NCBI GenBank assembly: GCA_951640165.1 | Contig: OX621247.1 | Span: 34,756,001-34,820,000, forward strand | Source of the DNA: Pseudoips prasinana | Lineage: Eukaryota > Arthropoda > Insecta > Lepidoptera > Nolidae | Direction: 5' to 3' | DNA: 64,000 nucleotides | In this document: piece by piece, positions 1 to 10,390 of the stretch | Position numbering within the stretch: position 1 is the first letter of the stretch | Layout of the letters: the number at the start of each line of letters is the position of its first letter | Notes under the pieces: model-generated | Told to the model about the DNA's origin: nothing | Seen by the model: the letters and a program-made list of their open reading frames with translations, nothing else | The model's database searches: none | Translations under genes and position numbers: made by a program

Positions 1-2
1 GA

Positions 3-493
3 TCAGTATATGGGCCTGTTGGGTACATTATGCACGTTAATAGCATGGGTAGAGTAATAAAGAATTGTAGTGTATATATGTACGCTGACGACACGTGCCT
101 AATGTACGCTGACACCAACTTGGATACTATAGAAAAATGTATGCAAATAGATCTCGAAAATGTTATCAAATGGTCCCACGACAATGGGATTATATTAAAT
201 GTATCCAAAACAAAATGCATGCTCCTTCACTCACCATATAACAGAAAATCAATTAGAAAAATATCCATTATTGGTCACACGTATGAATGCTTACATAACA
301 ATATGCAACTATGTATGAATTGTGAACATATAGAGTTTGTGGAACAATATAAATACTTAGGTTTAACAATAGATTGTCATTTTAATTGGAAAACCCACAT
401 CGATATTGTTTGTAACAAATTAAGGTCTGTCTTATGTAAATTCAAGCAACTTAAATATGTCACAAACCGATCCACGCTGTTTATGTTGTATCA
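3..493 (+). pseudogene. CR1-like LINE copy A, reverse transcriptase, left half
   Basis: Reverse transcriptase of a CR1/Jockey-superfamily LINE, which would copy its own RNA into nicked DNA. Seen: an open frame entering from the left edge, with SVYGPVGYIMHV (a variant of the usual GVPQGS..GPLLF block) followed by the catalytic YADD at about 81-92. The frame is cut at 493, in the thumb region after TLFMLY, where a 2.67 kb element begins. The next residues of the same protein (HALVDAILSYGL) resume at about 3,165. LINE B at 11,769-14,776 shows the uninterrupted order and is the same family. The start of the element is outside the window. Confidence 0.9.
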
Positions 494-1479
494 GGGTCGA
501 TCTTCAGAGGCATTTTTTTTCGTGTCGGGCTGAATGAACCCATTTTAAAATCGAAAAACGTTTTCAAAATATTTTTTTATATACAATTCGGTGTCTTATC
601 TATGTGATACAAGATTAATATTATGAAAAAGTTTATTTTAAATATTTAAAAAAATATCTGAAACCCTAAAATCCTGATCGCTCTGGGTTGACCCAACTCC
701 CGATTGAATGAAAAAAATATTTTTAAACTGTTTAATGAGAAGGTTTATGCAAAACAACTCATTTAAATTACATAACAAATAGTTATTTTTTATATTCATA
801 AAATATTTTGACTTATATTAATAATACTTTTGCCACAATTTTAATTTAAAAATGTGACCGGGCATTTTATCTCATCGCTCTGCGCGGACGCAAAATATCG
901 CGCTCATCCCTAGTAACGCGTTATAGACACTCTATTCCCCTTCCCTGGGGTAACACCAGCAGAGGTCTATTCGCCGAGGAGGATACCTGTGTGCCACGTT
1001 CCCTAGCTCGAACATTACGAAGTTAAGTTTATGATTGCTCTGGATTTGGTTTTCGAATTTTATGATTGCTATGGCACTTTACTTAAATTAAATAGTAAGC
1101 TTGTGAATGTGTTTTTTATATGAATTAAGTGATCGTTATGATGTTTTTTATGAGACGTAATCACAACTTTCTACTGCTTTTAATTTCGGCTATATTTATG
1201 ATTTTGTGACTTCTTCTGATCGCTATGGCTGTGATTGCTCTGTCCAACAAGACCATAGCGATGATATTTTGCATTAATTGTACGTCATAAATCTATTTTA
1301 ACTAGTAGTAGGTAGCGCACTGTTACAATGACTAATGATGAACTATGCATAGAACCTTTAATTTATAAACTTTCCTGGTTCCTTTGGTCCATAAACGGAT
1401 TTTGTCGTATTTTATCAGTTTTTATATTGGCATTTAGATAACACAACTTTAATTTTACATGAGTAAGGTCTTCTGTAAA

Positions 1480-2302
1480 ATTTGAGTGGCCAAGATCAAA
1501 AATGATCCAGATCTATACGCACAATGGCTTGTGAAGTCAAGAGAGAGTGAATAAAGGAAAAAAGCTCGGGGCACAGTATAGAAAACGATCCAGATCTATA
1601 CGCACAATGGCTTGTAAAGTCAAGAGAGATTAACAAAGGAATCAGCTTGGGGTACAGTAAGCAGCCAGCAAAAGATTCACAGGAAGAAAAGTAGGCAGTG
1701 TTCTCGATGGTATTATATAAAGAAAATTATTGGATAAGTTGCCAGCAATAGATATATCTGAGAACCGTCATCCTCTTTCAAGTGTTCCTCAATCACCTCA
1801 ATTTTCTCTAGCCTTAAGCACCAACAACGTAACAAAACAGAGATATACCGCAAACTGTAAAACAAGATGTTGAAATGAGTTTAAAAATTATTAATCGTGT
1901 GGAAGTTCATTGTCAGACAAGTTCCTGTCTTCCAGAGACCTTTAAAGAATACGAGAATTTGTCTTATTTCGTTTCACCCGTCTCACCGATTAATAGAATA
2001 AGAAAAATGACAAGATCTACTGAACGGACGAAAGAACTAACATGCATTGGAAGTGCTTCCTCCATCATCTGTCCCGGTAGTCCGCAGAGCTCAATTATCA
2101 ACATATCACATACGTCTCAAAAAAGTTTAGATATATTTATCATTCATCATATGATATATAGCCTTATTAAGAAAGATGTAATATAGAGCTAAAAGGGTTT
2201 CAAAATCAAATACAAAAATTCAAGAGATGAATATAAGTAATGAACGTATTAGAAGACAGATGAATAGGTTAAAAAATCAAAGTAAAGAAGGTAAACGTTA
2301 GA
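1480..2302 (+). pseudogene. Decayed coding remnant with an 83-bp tandem duplication
   Basis: Two neighbouring segments about 83 bp apart (near 1,501 and 1,584) both translate to DPDLYAQWLVKSRE, so a coding block was duplicated in tandem. Downstream, a separate frame at 1,875-2,186 and then RRQMNRLKNQSKEGKR at about 2,250-2,302 give serine/proline-rich and basic coiled-coil-like stretches. This order (DPxLYxxWLxKxRE repeats, then a basic coiled coil) resembles an insect family of uncharacterised basic proteins often linked to repeats. Several stops and frame changes break it. Whether it was the element's own gene or captured DNA cannot be told here. Confidence 0.4.
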
Positions 2303-2421
2303 AAGAAAAATGTTGGTTTTACCTCCAAACAAAGATAATGTACTTACAATAAATAAAACATAAGTAAAACTACAGTTAATAAAAGATATGATATAAGCAG
2401 CATGACGTCTTAGGCGTCAAA

Positions 2422-2796
2422 CAGATGAGCAGTACTTTGCTGCCGACAGAGCCAACTTCAGCTGTCGACAGAGGCGACTGCAGCTGTCGCCATTAGTCGG
2501 CGTTTGCAGTCGACACGTGGACAGCAAAAGCCGACCAATGGCGACAGCTTAGTATGAGCGAAGTGCGCGCGCTACCTTGTCAGTCGACTTTAAATAGACT
2601 CAGATGATAGACTTCAGATCGCTCTGTCTATTTGAAGTCAACTGAAAAGACAAGGCTGGCAAGGCCAAAGCTATCGTCATTGGTCGGCGTTTGCTGTCCA
2701 CGTGTCGATGGCATACGTCGACCAATGTTGGCAGTTGCAGTTGCCGTTGTCTACAGCTGAAGTTGGCTCTGTCGTCAGAAAAATGCTGCTCGTCTG
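2422..2796. repeat. 375-bp near-palindrome (foldback or nested MITE)
   Basis: Left-arm segments pair in order with right-arm segments: 2,422-2,430 with 2,788-2,796; 2,445-2,465 with 2,753-2,773 (perfect); 2,511-2,550 with 2,668-2,707; 2,575-2,599 with 2,625-2,654. The loop is about 25 bp and overlaps one copy of the 12-bp motif. Weaker pairing may extend to about 2,398 and 2,820. It could be a MITE nested in the larger element or an intrinsic foldback. Open frames crossing it are by-products of the symmetry. Confidence 0.8.
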
Positions 2797-3164
2797 TACG
2801 AGGCCTTATATGCCCTGACCTTTTTCTAAAGTAAAACATTATTCTTGCATATAATCTTGTAACACGTACTCTGAATATGACTGAAAACGGCAAAATAAAT
2901 AATATTTTATAAATTTAATTTTTTTTGTTTTACTACTTTCACCATTTATGATCGCTCAGGCACCAATTATGATTGCTCTGGTCGTGAATTTTTTTGAACT
3001 TAAATATTTCCATAACTGTTTGAGTAAATTGAAGGCCAATTGCAAAAACGTACTATTTGAAAATCATTATTTTTAATGTGATACATAATTACCATTAAAT
3101 ATCAATAACTGAAAAGCACCAGAGCGATCACACGAATACGCCCGTTTTGGAGATTGATCCATCA

Positions 3165-3624
3165 TGCACTGGTCGATGCAATTTTGAGCTATGGGCTGAG
3201 TGCATACGGGCGTACATTTAAAACTTATTTGGATAAAGTCTTGAATATACAAAGTAGATTCCTAAAGATTATGGTAGATAAAAACACGAAAAATGAATGT
3301 AATAAAAACTATATGAAACTGTTTAAAATATGTCATATATTACCGGTGCATCAAAAAGTTCAATATATGTTAACTGTCGAACAATATAATAAAGCAGAGT
3401 TTAAGATACCTAAAGCTCCACATTGTATGCTCAGACAAGCTGTAAGAAATAAATACAAAGAGCCTGTGTCATGTAATTACTATGGCGAACGAACACGTAT
3501 GTTTATAATACCAAGACTATATAACAAAATAATGTTTGAAGAAGATTGTTTAAACTTACATATATTTAAGAAAAAGTTAAAAGAACTATTGATACAAATA
3601 TTTAATGATCAAATTCAAGATTAA
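3165..3624 (+). pseudogene. CR1-like LINE copy A, reverse transcriptase C-terminal half
   Basis: Continues the frame broken at 493. It begins HALVDAILSYGLSAYGRTFKTYLDKV, the thumb/connection part of CR1-type ORF2, and ends with a basic tail before a TAA at 3,622-3,624. It aligns by eye through its whole length with residues near the end of LINE B ORF2. It has no stops of its own; the only disruption visible in this copy is the 2.67 kb insertion. The upstream EN part is not in the window. Confidence 0.88.
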
Positions 3625-3847
3625 CAGCATCACTACTATTAAAATATATACTAGAATCTAAAAAGTTTTACAAAGGAAATAATAATTTATATAGTGTGTA
3701 ATTTTTAAGTGTGTTACATATTTTGTTTTGTAAAATGAGCGCACAGTGTTCGCCAACAAACTGTCATGCAGTTTGGCGATATCATTTAATATGTATCTAA
3801 ATGTATCACATTTGTTATAAATAAATTATAAAAAAAAAAAAAAAAAA
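3625..3847 (+). mobile_element. 3' UTR of LINE A with hairpin and poly(A)
   Basis: The UTR holds a stem-loop at 3,751-3,778 (CGCCAA...ACTG pairing with CAGTTTGGCG, with a 3-nt bulge) and ends in 18 A at 3,830-3,847 after an AATAAA-like AATAAATTA. The same hairpin occurs at 15,169-15,198 in LINE B. CR1-group reverse transcriptases recognise 3' hairpins of their own RNA, so this is a likely recognition site. Confidence 0.75.
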
Positions 3848-4011
3848 TAAATGGTCCAGAATCGATTGTCAACGTTGAAGCCGATTTAACGATTGATTAA
3901 GTCATTTTTAACCTTTATTTATTTGAACGCCATTTAAGAAATCGATGTTCGGCGACTTAGCCGGTAGAGCCCCTGGACAAATCTTTCTGTAACGATTTCC
4001 ATTATTGGTTC

Positions 4012-4140
4012 TGTGTCTAGGTGTAATTGATATATGTGTATTTAGAAATATATAAGTTTGTTTATCAGTCGTCGGTTGCAATAACACAGGTTCTGCCTAG
4101 TTTGGGATCAGATTAGTTCTCCCAAGATGAACAAGATAAT
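4012..4140 (+). mobile_element. SINE-B, 3' body fragment
   Basis: Diverged copy of the body seen complete at 33,951-34,222. It reads 'gtgtctaggtgtaatt' near 4,011 and then 'cctagtttgggatcagat' to about 4,115. The tRNA-like head is missing. The 160 bp between the LINE A poly(A) and this fragment show nothing recognisable. Confidence 0.6.
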
Positions 4141-4266
4141 CTTATTAATAAGATCCTTTTGTAGTCATTCATAAAAGGCTTTCAAATCCTAAGTTATTTT
4201 GTAGTTTTGATTTAGAATACAGTATGCCCACTATTAGCTTGAACTTGAGACGAACTTTCGACGATA

Positions 4267-4597
4267 TCTATACATCTATACTACAAATAAATAAAATTGA
4301 AGTGTCTGATTGTAATATTGAAATAATCGATTTTAACTACATGTATATGAATATATATACGGTACATACCCCAAAATATTTTTTTTACAATTTTTGTCTG
4401 TCTGTCTGTCTGTTTTTTCCGGCTAATCTCTGAAATGGCTGGACCGATTTTGACGGGACTTTTTTTGGCAGGTAGCTGATGTAATAAGGAGTATTTTAAG
4501 CTACTTTTATTTTAGAAAAATTATGTAATTTTAGAAAATCTAATAAAAAAACTTAATAAGCTAATTAACACGCGGACGAAGTCGCGGGCACAGCTAG
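4267..4597 (+). mobile_element. Non-autonomous Helitron
   Basis: The 3' end is clear: a CGCG...CGCG hairpin (4,571-4,586), then GGCACAG and CTAG at 4,594-4,597, followed by T. The 5' end is most likely the TC at 4,267 (TCTATACATCTATAC) after an A; a second TC at 4,275 is possible. An internal GTCT repeat (4,395-4,414) and 'atggctggaccgattttgac' are typical of this family. No coding capacity. Confidence 0.75.
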
Positions 4598-5032
4598 TAC
4601 ATAATATAGTTGTTATAAATATAAACCTCAGTTCTAGCCTAATTCAATTTATAAGGATTTATAGCCTCAATGATTTTTGATCGAACTTATTTATTAGTTA
4701 AAACCAATAAAGCCCTCCGAAGATTCATCAAAGTTAGATAGTTTGTGATGTAAAACTTTGTTCAAATAACTTGAACTTTGAGTTTAAATTGCTTGATATT
4801 GATACTGTAAAATCAATAAGGATGGAAATAGAAATTGCCTAGCAGGCGAACTCATACTGTATGAATTATGCCCCCCTGGTAGAATTTGGTCTAGTCTGTA
4901 TCGAACTTTGCCAGAAAGTGTATTTACTGAAAAGGGGCGTATATTTAAAATTTCACATAAATCATACAGCCTGTTCTATCTCTGAAATTTGTTTTCTTTT
5001 GTAAAATTAATCATGTCATATGATATTATATA

Positions 5033-5225
5033 TCACACTAATATTATAAAGGCGAAAGTTTGTGAGTGTGTGACTGTGTGAGTGTGTATGTTTGTTACTT
5101 CTTCACGTCTATACGGCTGGAGCGATTTTAATAAATTTTGGTATGGAATTAGGTGACACCCGGGATTAACACATAGGCTATAATTTATAAAATTTAACAC
5201 GGGTGAAATCGCGGGGCACGGCTAG
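5033..5225 (+). mobile_element. Lep1-type Helitron, full length (193 bp)
   Basis: Starts TCACACTAATATTATAAAGG after A (5,032) and ends CACGGCTAG before T (5,226), as expected for A^T insertion without target duplication. A weak hairpin precedes the 3' CTAG. Closely similar to the copy at 54,450-54,636. Confidence 0.88.
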
Positions 5226-7085
5226 TAGAATATAATTTCAATCAAGTGGCCGCCGCGACTCCGCTCTATGTGGTCTATGCTTATGGTCGAAATTTGGATT
5301 TCATATTTGCGTAAATGATACTCAATTTCATGAAGAACTTGAATTGTGTTGGCCTATAGGACGGCAATAGACTGTCATTTGTCTGCATAGACTAGAAATT
5401 CCACATAGCTCCATAGTAATCGGCACTAGTCCCTCCCTCTTACCCACCACTGTAACTCCTGTAAGCCAGGATCAACAGTGACACACAATGAAATGACACT
5501 GAGCGGTGAAGTTCCGGCATTTTTCGGGGAATCGCTTTATTTGTCTTGGATCCCGCAACAAATTTAATCACATTGAAAAAAGGAGGAGTTAGAAATGAAT
5601 TTCACTTCCCTCCAGAGCAAAGCCTCATAAACGAGAGAATTGCAACTAGAGAAGCCAGCTGCAAAAGCACTGAGGATCATAGTAAGTAGTCTAGCGATGT
5701 TAAAGTTTGAAGTTCTCATTCAAAAAATGTTATGTTTCCGTGAGGTATGCCAAGTAACGCCATCCTGATGGGACCACATGTTTATGAGATCCATACCATC
5801 AAACCTAGGTCTTAAAGATTTGTCCTTATTCTCCTATATCGGTCCCATTACCAATGAGCACAACGCACGAAACGCGTCGACGCATTATATGTATGTACGC
5901 ATATTGGATATGTATTCATGCCAAAGGTAATTGGGAATATATAATCCGCTTTGCGAACAATGGCGGATATTAACCTAAATTGTTTTAAAGGAACTTTCAT
6001 TGCATGTATTTATATTAAATCGAGAGAGAAAAATGCACAGTGTTACGATTGTGGCTTCAGGAGTTCAGGGGCAGAAGTTGTGGTTTCAAAATGAGTCCTC
6101 TTGTTTGTTGTTTTTAAGACAATTTGTATATTTCGTGTAAAAAAACTAGAATTACATCACAGAATGCGCGGGCACAATTCGTATGACTACGTTTTCGAAT
6201 TTAGACAACTATTTTAACTTTTTAAAGATAAAAAAAAGTGTTGCACAGATAACACAAAAAAATAATACTTTCCAGGTTAATAGTTTAAAACAGCGCCATC
6301 TACTGGATAAAATGAACACCAACTGCGATAGATGGCGCTTTACGTTAACACACATAGTCATTAAAAAAAGAACTAATGGATTCATACGATTTTATTACGT
6401 CTCACAAAGGGATAAAAATAATTTCAATAGCATTCAGCATGGTGCACGTATGAGCCAATGTTCAGTGGCATATACGCTGTCTCTTTATCAATATATACAT
6501 GGCGTAACATAAAACAGCATATAAACTTGCAAAATATATTACTTACTTACCGTCAACCCAGGCACACCCTGTACCACAACCGGACAACTGATAAACATAC
6601 CTACTTTTATATACTTCCAAATAGGTACATAGAAATTATAAATAAATTAAGCTTAAGCTCTTCCCTGCGGTCAAAATGAGCTAAAATTAGATTAATAAAC
6701 CATGCTTAATAATAAATAATATAAACGATAAGAAACAAATTAAAACATTTCACTCATTGCGTGAAACAATTTTATAATCTGATTACCTCCTTTAGCTCTG
6801 CCCTGCGGTTAAAATGTACTAAAACATGATTTTGAAACCGTGTCTGAAATTGGATACACATCCTAAGAAACATTAAGAATCCCTTTCAAGTATCCCCTGA
6901 CGAATGACATCTAACCCAAAACTCTTCGACCAAACTTTGCAACTTGTTGAAGTTCAAAACCATTAAACCTTTACAACATTGGACCCTATCCACATAGCGG
7001 ATTGGAAAGAAAAGTTCTACCATAAGATCACGATCAAAGAAAACCCAGTAAATTATGTTAATCATAATTACTGGGTTGAAGGCTA
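5226..7085. other. No gene recognised; short repeats only
   Basis: About 1.9 kb without convincing coding potential. Two small structures: perfect 10-bp inverted arms GCGCCATCTA (6,293-6,302) and TAGATGGCGC (6,329-6,338), a motif common in insect repeats; and two direct copies of a segment like 'ccctgcggtcaaaatg' near 6,662 and 6,802. The open frames at 6,183-6,512 and 6,458-6,679 have no recognisable domain. Confidence 0.5.
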
Positions 7086-7342
7086 CATCATCATCATCAT
7101 TACAGCTTAAATAAGTCCACTGCTGGACAAGCCTCCCTCAAGAATCATCTTGAGGGGATATGCCATAATCGCCACGCTTAGCAGGCGGGTTGGCGATCGC
7201 ACTATGATGGTCGTAGTACTCAGAAGGAAGCTGCTTCCCGTCCTCTGGTAGATATTCCCTCGGGTCGACTTCTACGCCCCCCACGGGATGAGATGGGGTG
7301 ATGATATTCTGATTCTGATATTTGTCGCCGTCACCACACAGC
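7086..7342 (-). mobile_element. RTE-derived short internally deleted element (SIDE)
   Basis: On the minus strand it begins GCTGTGTGGTGACGGC, the 5' end of the full RTE at 19,600-22,782. It continues through the RTE 5' UTR (CCCATCTCATCCCGTGGGG, then GCGATCGCCAACCCG), then jumps straight to the RTE 3' end (CCAGCAGTGGAC) and a CAT/ATG trinucleotide tail. About 2.9 kb of coding sequence is missing. Such elements can be copied by the intact RTE enzyme. Confidence 0.8.
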
Positions 7343-7521
7343 AGGCTACATGTAACAGAAATAGGTAGGCAAAGGTAGGCAAGTTCACTGTAAGCCGATT
7401 TCGATAATTGTCTTTTTCAGAATGGTCCCGTCTATTTTTTGTGAAAATCGGTGGTCATGTAGAGAAGGTGAAATCAGCTCTATGGCGCTTAATAAGTGCA
7501 ATTGTAATAAAATATAGCCGT

Positions 7522-7880
7522 ATCATCATCATCATGTCAGCAAAAGTACAGACAATAGCCTCCGCAAAGAATGGGGGATATGCCATAATCGCCACGCTTG
7601 ATAGACGAGTTGGAGATCGAAGAAAACCACTTTGGCGGTCACCCATCTATGGACTGGCCGCGAGCCTGGTTGCTTAACCTCGCCGATCGCTTACGGACTG
7701 GTGAGAGTATCTAACTATGAGCGCCTCGGTTGGCAGACGGGTTGGTGATCGCAGTTTGATGGTCATAGTTCACAGAAAAACGCTGCTGCCCGTTCTTCTG
7801 GTAAGTGTTCCTTCGGACGATTTCTACGCCCCCCACGGGATGAGATGGGGTGATGATATTCTATGCCGTCATCACACAGC
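7522..7880 (-). mobile_element. RTE SIDE carrying a 5S-rRNA-like module
   Basis: Minus strand order: RTE 5' UTR head (7,880 down to about 7,725), a block resembling 5S rRNA (7,634-7,689 for the best part), then a second copy of the 'ccaactcgtctatcaagcg' body and a trinucleotide tail at 7,522-7,536. The 5S-like block is the same as that at 17,292-17,346. The repeated body on both sides of the module suggests a 5S-headed SINE fused to, or inserted in, a SIDE. Confidence 0.7.
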
Positions 7881-8032
7881 TAACACATATCCACTGTTTT
7901 TATTTAGCAGTTTAAAAAAGGGCTGTTATATTAAGTTTTGGAGCCTTCTACAGTTTTGCAGAAATAATGAATAAAATTGAAATAATAACATTTTATTCAT
8001 TATTTAATTATAATGTTATCATAATCTTCATT

Positions 8033-8092
8033 TCAGCCGAGCGTCGCCCACGGCTTGACAAAGGCCTCCCCTAAAGATCACGACAATTGCCA
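8033..8092 (-). mobile_element. RTE 3' tail fragment
   Basis: Reverse complement of the end of the RTE ORF ('caaaggcctcccctaaagat' near 8,057-8,077). Short 5'-truncated copy. Between it and 8,441 lies AT-rich DNA with an AATAAT-rich stretch and nothing else recognised. Confidence 0.6.
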
Positions 8093-8440
8093 TTCTGAAT
8101 AATTATAATAATAATAATTTTATTGTAGTATATTGTTTTTATTTTAAAATTATTATCAAGCAATGTAAATATAAAAATGTTATACTTATAAAAATAAATA
8201 AGTCAATAAATTCTTTGGTCTTTAATGAATCCCATTTCCAATATGCTTTTAAGCGAACAAATAACAAACAAATATTTATTAGAAAAATAATCTATAATCG
8301 TAACTATCAAAAATATATAAAATCGTAATAATGGTTCAAAATTACATTATTAGTCAATATACAAATATAAAGATTGTTACGTTTAGCCTCATTCATTAAT
8401 AAAATATACTATGCATAGGTGTTACTTAAGGTATTGTAAT

Positions 8441-9220
8441 AGTCTTTTCTAGTTATATAAAGAATACTTTTGTTTGGAATAATCATAGCTAATAATAGGA
8501 CTTAAGTGACTCACCATTTATGCAACAAAGTATATAACAGCAAAGTAATAGATCATCGCTTCAACCTACTCTTAAATCCACACCCAAATTCTTGTCAAAC
8601 TAGTGCGTAGTTTGTGGTTGTCCAAAAACATTAAATTATCAAACTCGCGCAACTTTGAGCCCAAATCCATATAACCAAAATGTAAGGAAAATGTTAACAT
8701 AAAATCAATTTACACCGACCACATGTTGCTACAACATGGGCCATAATGGTGCACTTACGTCCAAACTTGCCAGATTTCAGACGCTGCTAAGAATTTCCAT
8801 CCAATAAAATATATTATTAATAGATGTACAAAATTTTACGTACAAGGTATTTAAAGAGCCTTTTCTAGTTAAAATTCAGAATACTATTGTTTGGAATAAT
8901 CACAGCTAATAATAGGACTTAAGTGACTCACCATTTATGCAACAAAGTGTAACACCAAAGTAATAGATCATCGCTTCAAACTACCCTTAAGTCCAAACCC
9001 AAATTCTTGCCAAACTAGTGCGTAGTTTGTGGTTATCCAAAAACATTAAATTATCAAACTCGCGCAACTTTGAGCCCAAATCCATATAACCAAAATGTAA
9101 GGTAAAATGTTAACATAAAATCAATTTACACCGACCACATGTTGCTACAACGTGGGCCGTAATGGTGCACTTACGTCCAAACTTGCCAGATTTCAGAGGC
9201 TGCTAAGAATTTCCACCATT
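8441..9220. repeat. Tandem duplication, period about 416 bp
   Basis: Two long, very similar units: 'cttaagtgactcaccattta' starts at 8,501 and again at 8,918; 'gctgctaagaatttcca' at 8,783 and 9,199. Roughly 350 bp match with few differences and one or two small indels. No coding frame or tRNA-like box seen; the family is unknown to me. Confidence 0.9.
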
Positions 9221-9454
9221 TAACATTTTGGTCTACAAACTTAGGTGAAGGTAATTGTTTAATAGGTGCTTCTAAGTGTTTTGGGCATTGATGTTGTGTT
9301 TACAATGTTATAATACATGTCGTTACAGATTTACGAGCTAGCGGAATTTTAGTTTGGATTTGAGTTTGTTACGTCCACTTATTTTGTTCTGCCGGATCTT
9401 TTCAGTTGGGCTGCATTTTTTTTAAAGTGACGCTATTAAAGACGAAGCCCGCAC

Positions 9455-9640
9455 TAGTTAATCTTATCCCTGTGTCACGGGGTACTTTACAAACATATAA
9501 TAGATGGACAAAAATTACATCCAGACTCAGAACAACTATTTATGGGTCATGTAAATAGTTGTCCAGCGCGGAATCCGTACCCGCGACACAAAGCAGCGAA
9601 ACGACAGTCTTAGCCGCTGCGCCACACGTGCAGTCCGGGC
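9455..9640 (-). mobile_element. SINE-C (tRNA-derived)
   Basis: Minus-strand copy of the SINE seen at 18,412-18,640: head 'gtgtggcgcagcggctaag', degenerate B box near 9,580-9,592, then the shared body ('ctgagtctgga', 'gtaaagtaccccgtg'). Transcription would be by RNA polymerase III from internal A and B boxes. Confidence 0.75.
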
Positions 9641-9972
9641 ATTGGTTAAATTGGTCGTTGTTGGATTAAAGCATGACTGTCGTCATACACTGAAAGTCCG
9701 CTCTAATCATAACTTCCTGAATGACTACCTAGATTTAGATGGAACAAGACATACGCAATAAAGTAAAAATATATATTAAAACTTATAAATAATATTAATA
9801 TTACTGTGGGTATAGACTCTATATCTTTAGTATATAATATTATTTAGAAAAATAATTAAATAGAACCCTCTTACACATGTTATTATAGTCTTATAAAGAT
9901 AGAAGATTTGTATTTTTGTACTTTTCGTAACGAATAAACTAAAAACTACTGAACCGATTTGAAAATCTAATT

Positions 9973-10376
9973 ATAATAATAATAATATATCCTGGGACAT
10001 TATTTACACACGGCCATCTGATCCGAAACTAAGCCGAGCTTGTACAGACGCCAGCACATCCAGCTACCCCAATCTGTCAAATTTCTCCAATTGAAGGTGA
10101 ACCTTATGCGTTTGTGATAAAGTTGAAAATCTATAAAAGAAATTTGACAGATTGGGGTAGCTCGATGTGCTGGCGTCTGTACTATGGAAGCCATATAACT
10201 GATATACACATATACTACTTTTCTTTTGTAAATACATACTTATATAGATAATTACACCCAGACACAGGACAAACAGACATGTTCATGCACACAAATATCT
10301 GTCCTGGGTGGGAATCGAACCCACGCCCTCCGGCGTGAAAAGCAAGCATTTGCCAACCACGCCACCAGGCCTGTCA
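9973..10376 (-). mobile_element. SINE-B (tRNA-derived), interrupted by a MITE
   Basis: On the minus strand: tRNA-like head ending in the B box GGGTTCGATTCCC (about 10,310-10,322), body with 'ctgtttgtcctgtg', and a 3' end CCAGGATATA followed by an ATT-rich tail at 9,973-9,990. The body is split at 10,046-10,178 by a 133-bp TIR element. SINE-B is the commonest SINE in this window. Confidence 0.85.
10046..10178. mobile_element. 133-bp MITE with about 40-bp TIRs and GTAC target duplication
   Basis: Ends AGACGCCAGCACATC... and its inverted partner ...GATGTGCTGGCGTCT; arms of about 40 bp with a single obvious mismatch region. GTAC flanks both sides (10,042-10,045 and 10,179-10,182) and occurs once in uninterrupted SINE-B copies (e.g. 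near 34,022). No coding capacity. Superfamily not assigned. Confidence 0.88.
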
Positions 10377-10390
10377 AATTATATTAAGGA

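Larger units (their letters stand above)
675..3130. repeat. Dispersed 12-bp motif TGATYGCTMTGG, about ten copies, both orientations
   Basis: Copies read by eye on the plus strand: 675-686, 872-882 (partial), 1,032-1,043, 1,063-1,074, 1,217-1,228, 1,232-1,242, 2,616-2,626 (partial), 2,949-2,960 and 2,970-2,981. On the minus strand: 1,253-1,264 and 3,119-3,130. They cluster near the two ends and at 1.03-1.26 kb. All lie inside the 494-3,160 element; I did not notice any in the flanking LINE. The layout resembles subterminal protein-binding repeats of some transposons, which is an inference. Confidence 0.75.
494..3160. mobile_element. 2.67 kb TIR element inserted in LINE A (ATCA target duplication)
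   Basis: The insertion lies between two halves of one reverse transcriptase frame, so its ends are well fixed. It is flanked by ATCA at 490-493 and 3,161-3,164. The ends form an imperfect terminal inverted repeat of about 31 bp: GGGTCGATCTTCA at the left against GGATCAATCTCCA read inward from the right, then TTCGTGT at the same depth on both sides. Inside are about ten copies of a TGATYGCTMTGG motif, a decayed basic/coiled-coil coding segment and a 375-bp palindrome. No intact transposase is visible, so it is non-autonomous or dead. The superfamily is not assigned; a 4-bp duplication is compatible with several cut-and-paste groups. Confidence 0.75.

Noticed and set aside
2600..2893. 97-aa minus-strand open frame
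   Set aside because: Runs along the arm of the 375-bp palindrome; no homology, explained by symmetry.
5240..5900. Possible host exon because of 'ggccgccgcgactccgct'
   Set aside because: No open frame of useful length and no splice or start context.
6183..6679. Two overlapping frames of 109 and 73 aa
   Set aside because: No recognisable family, skewed composition, no start or poly(A) context; nothing to support a gene.
8441..9220. CRISPR-like array
   Set aside because: Only two long units, eukaryotic context, no short regular spacers.
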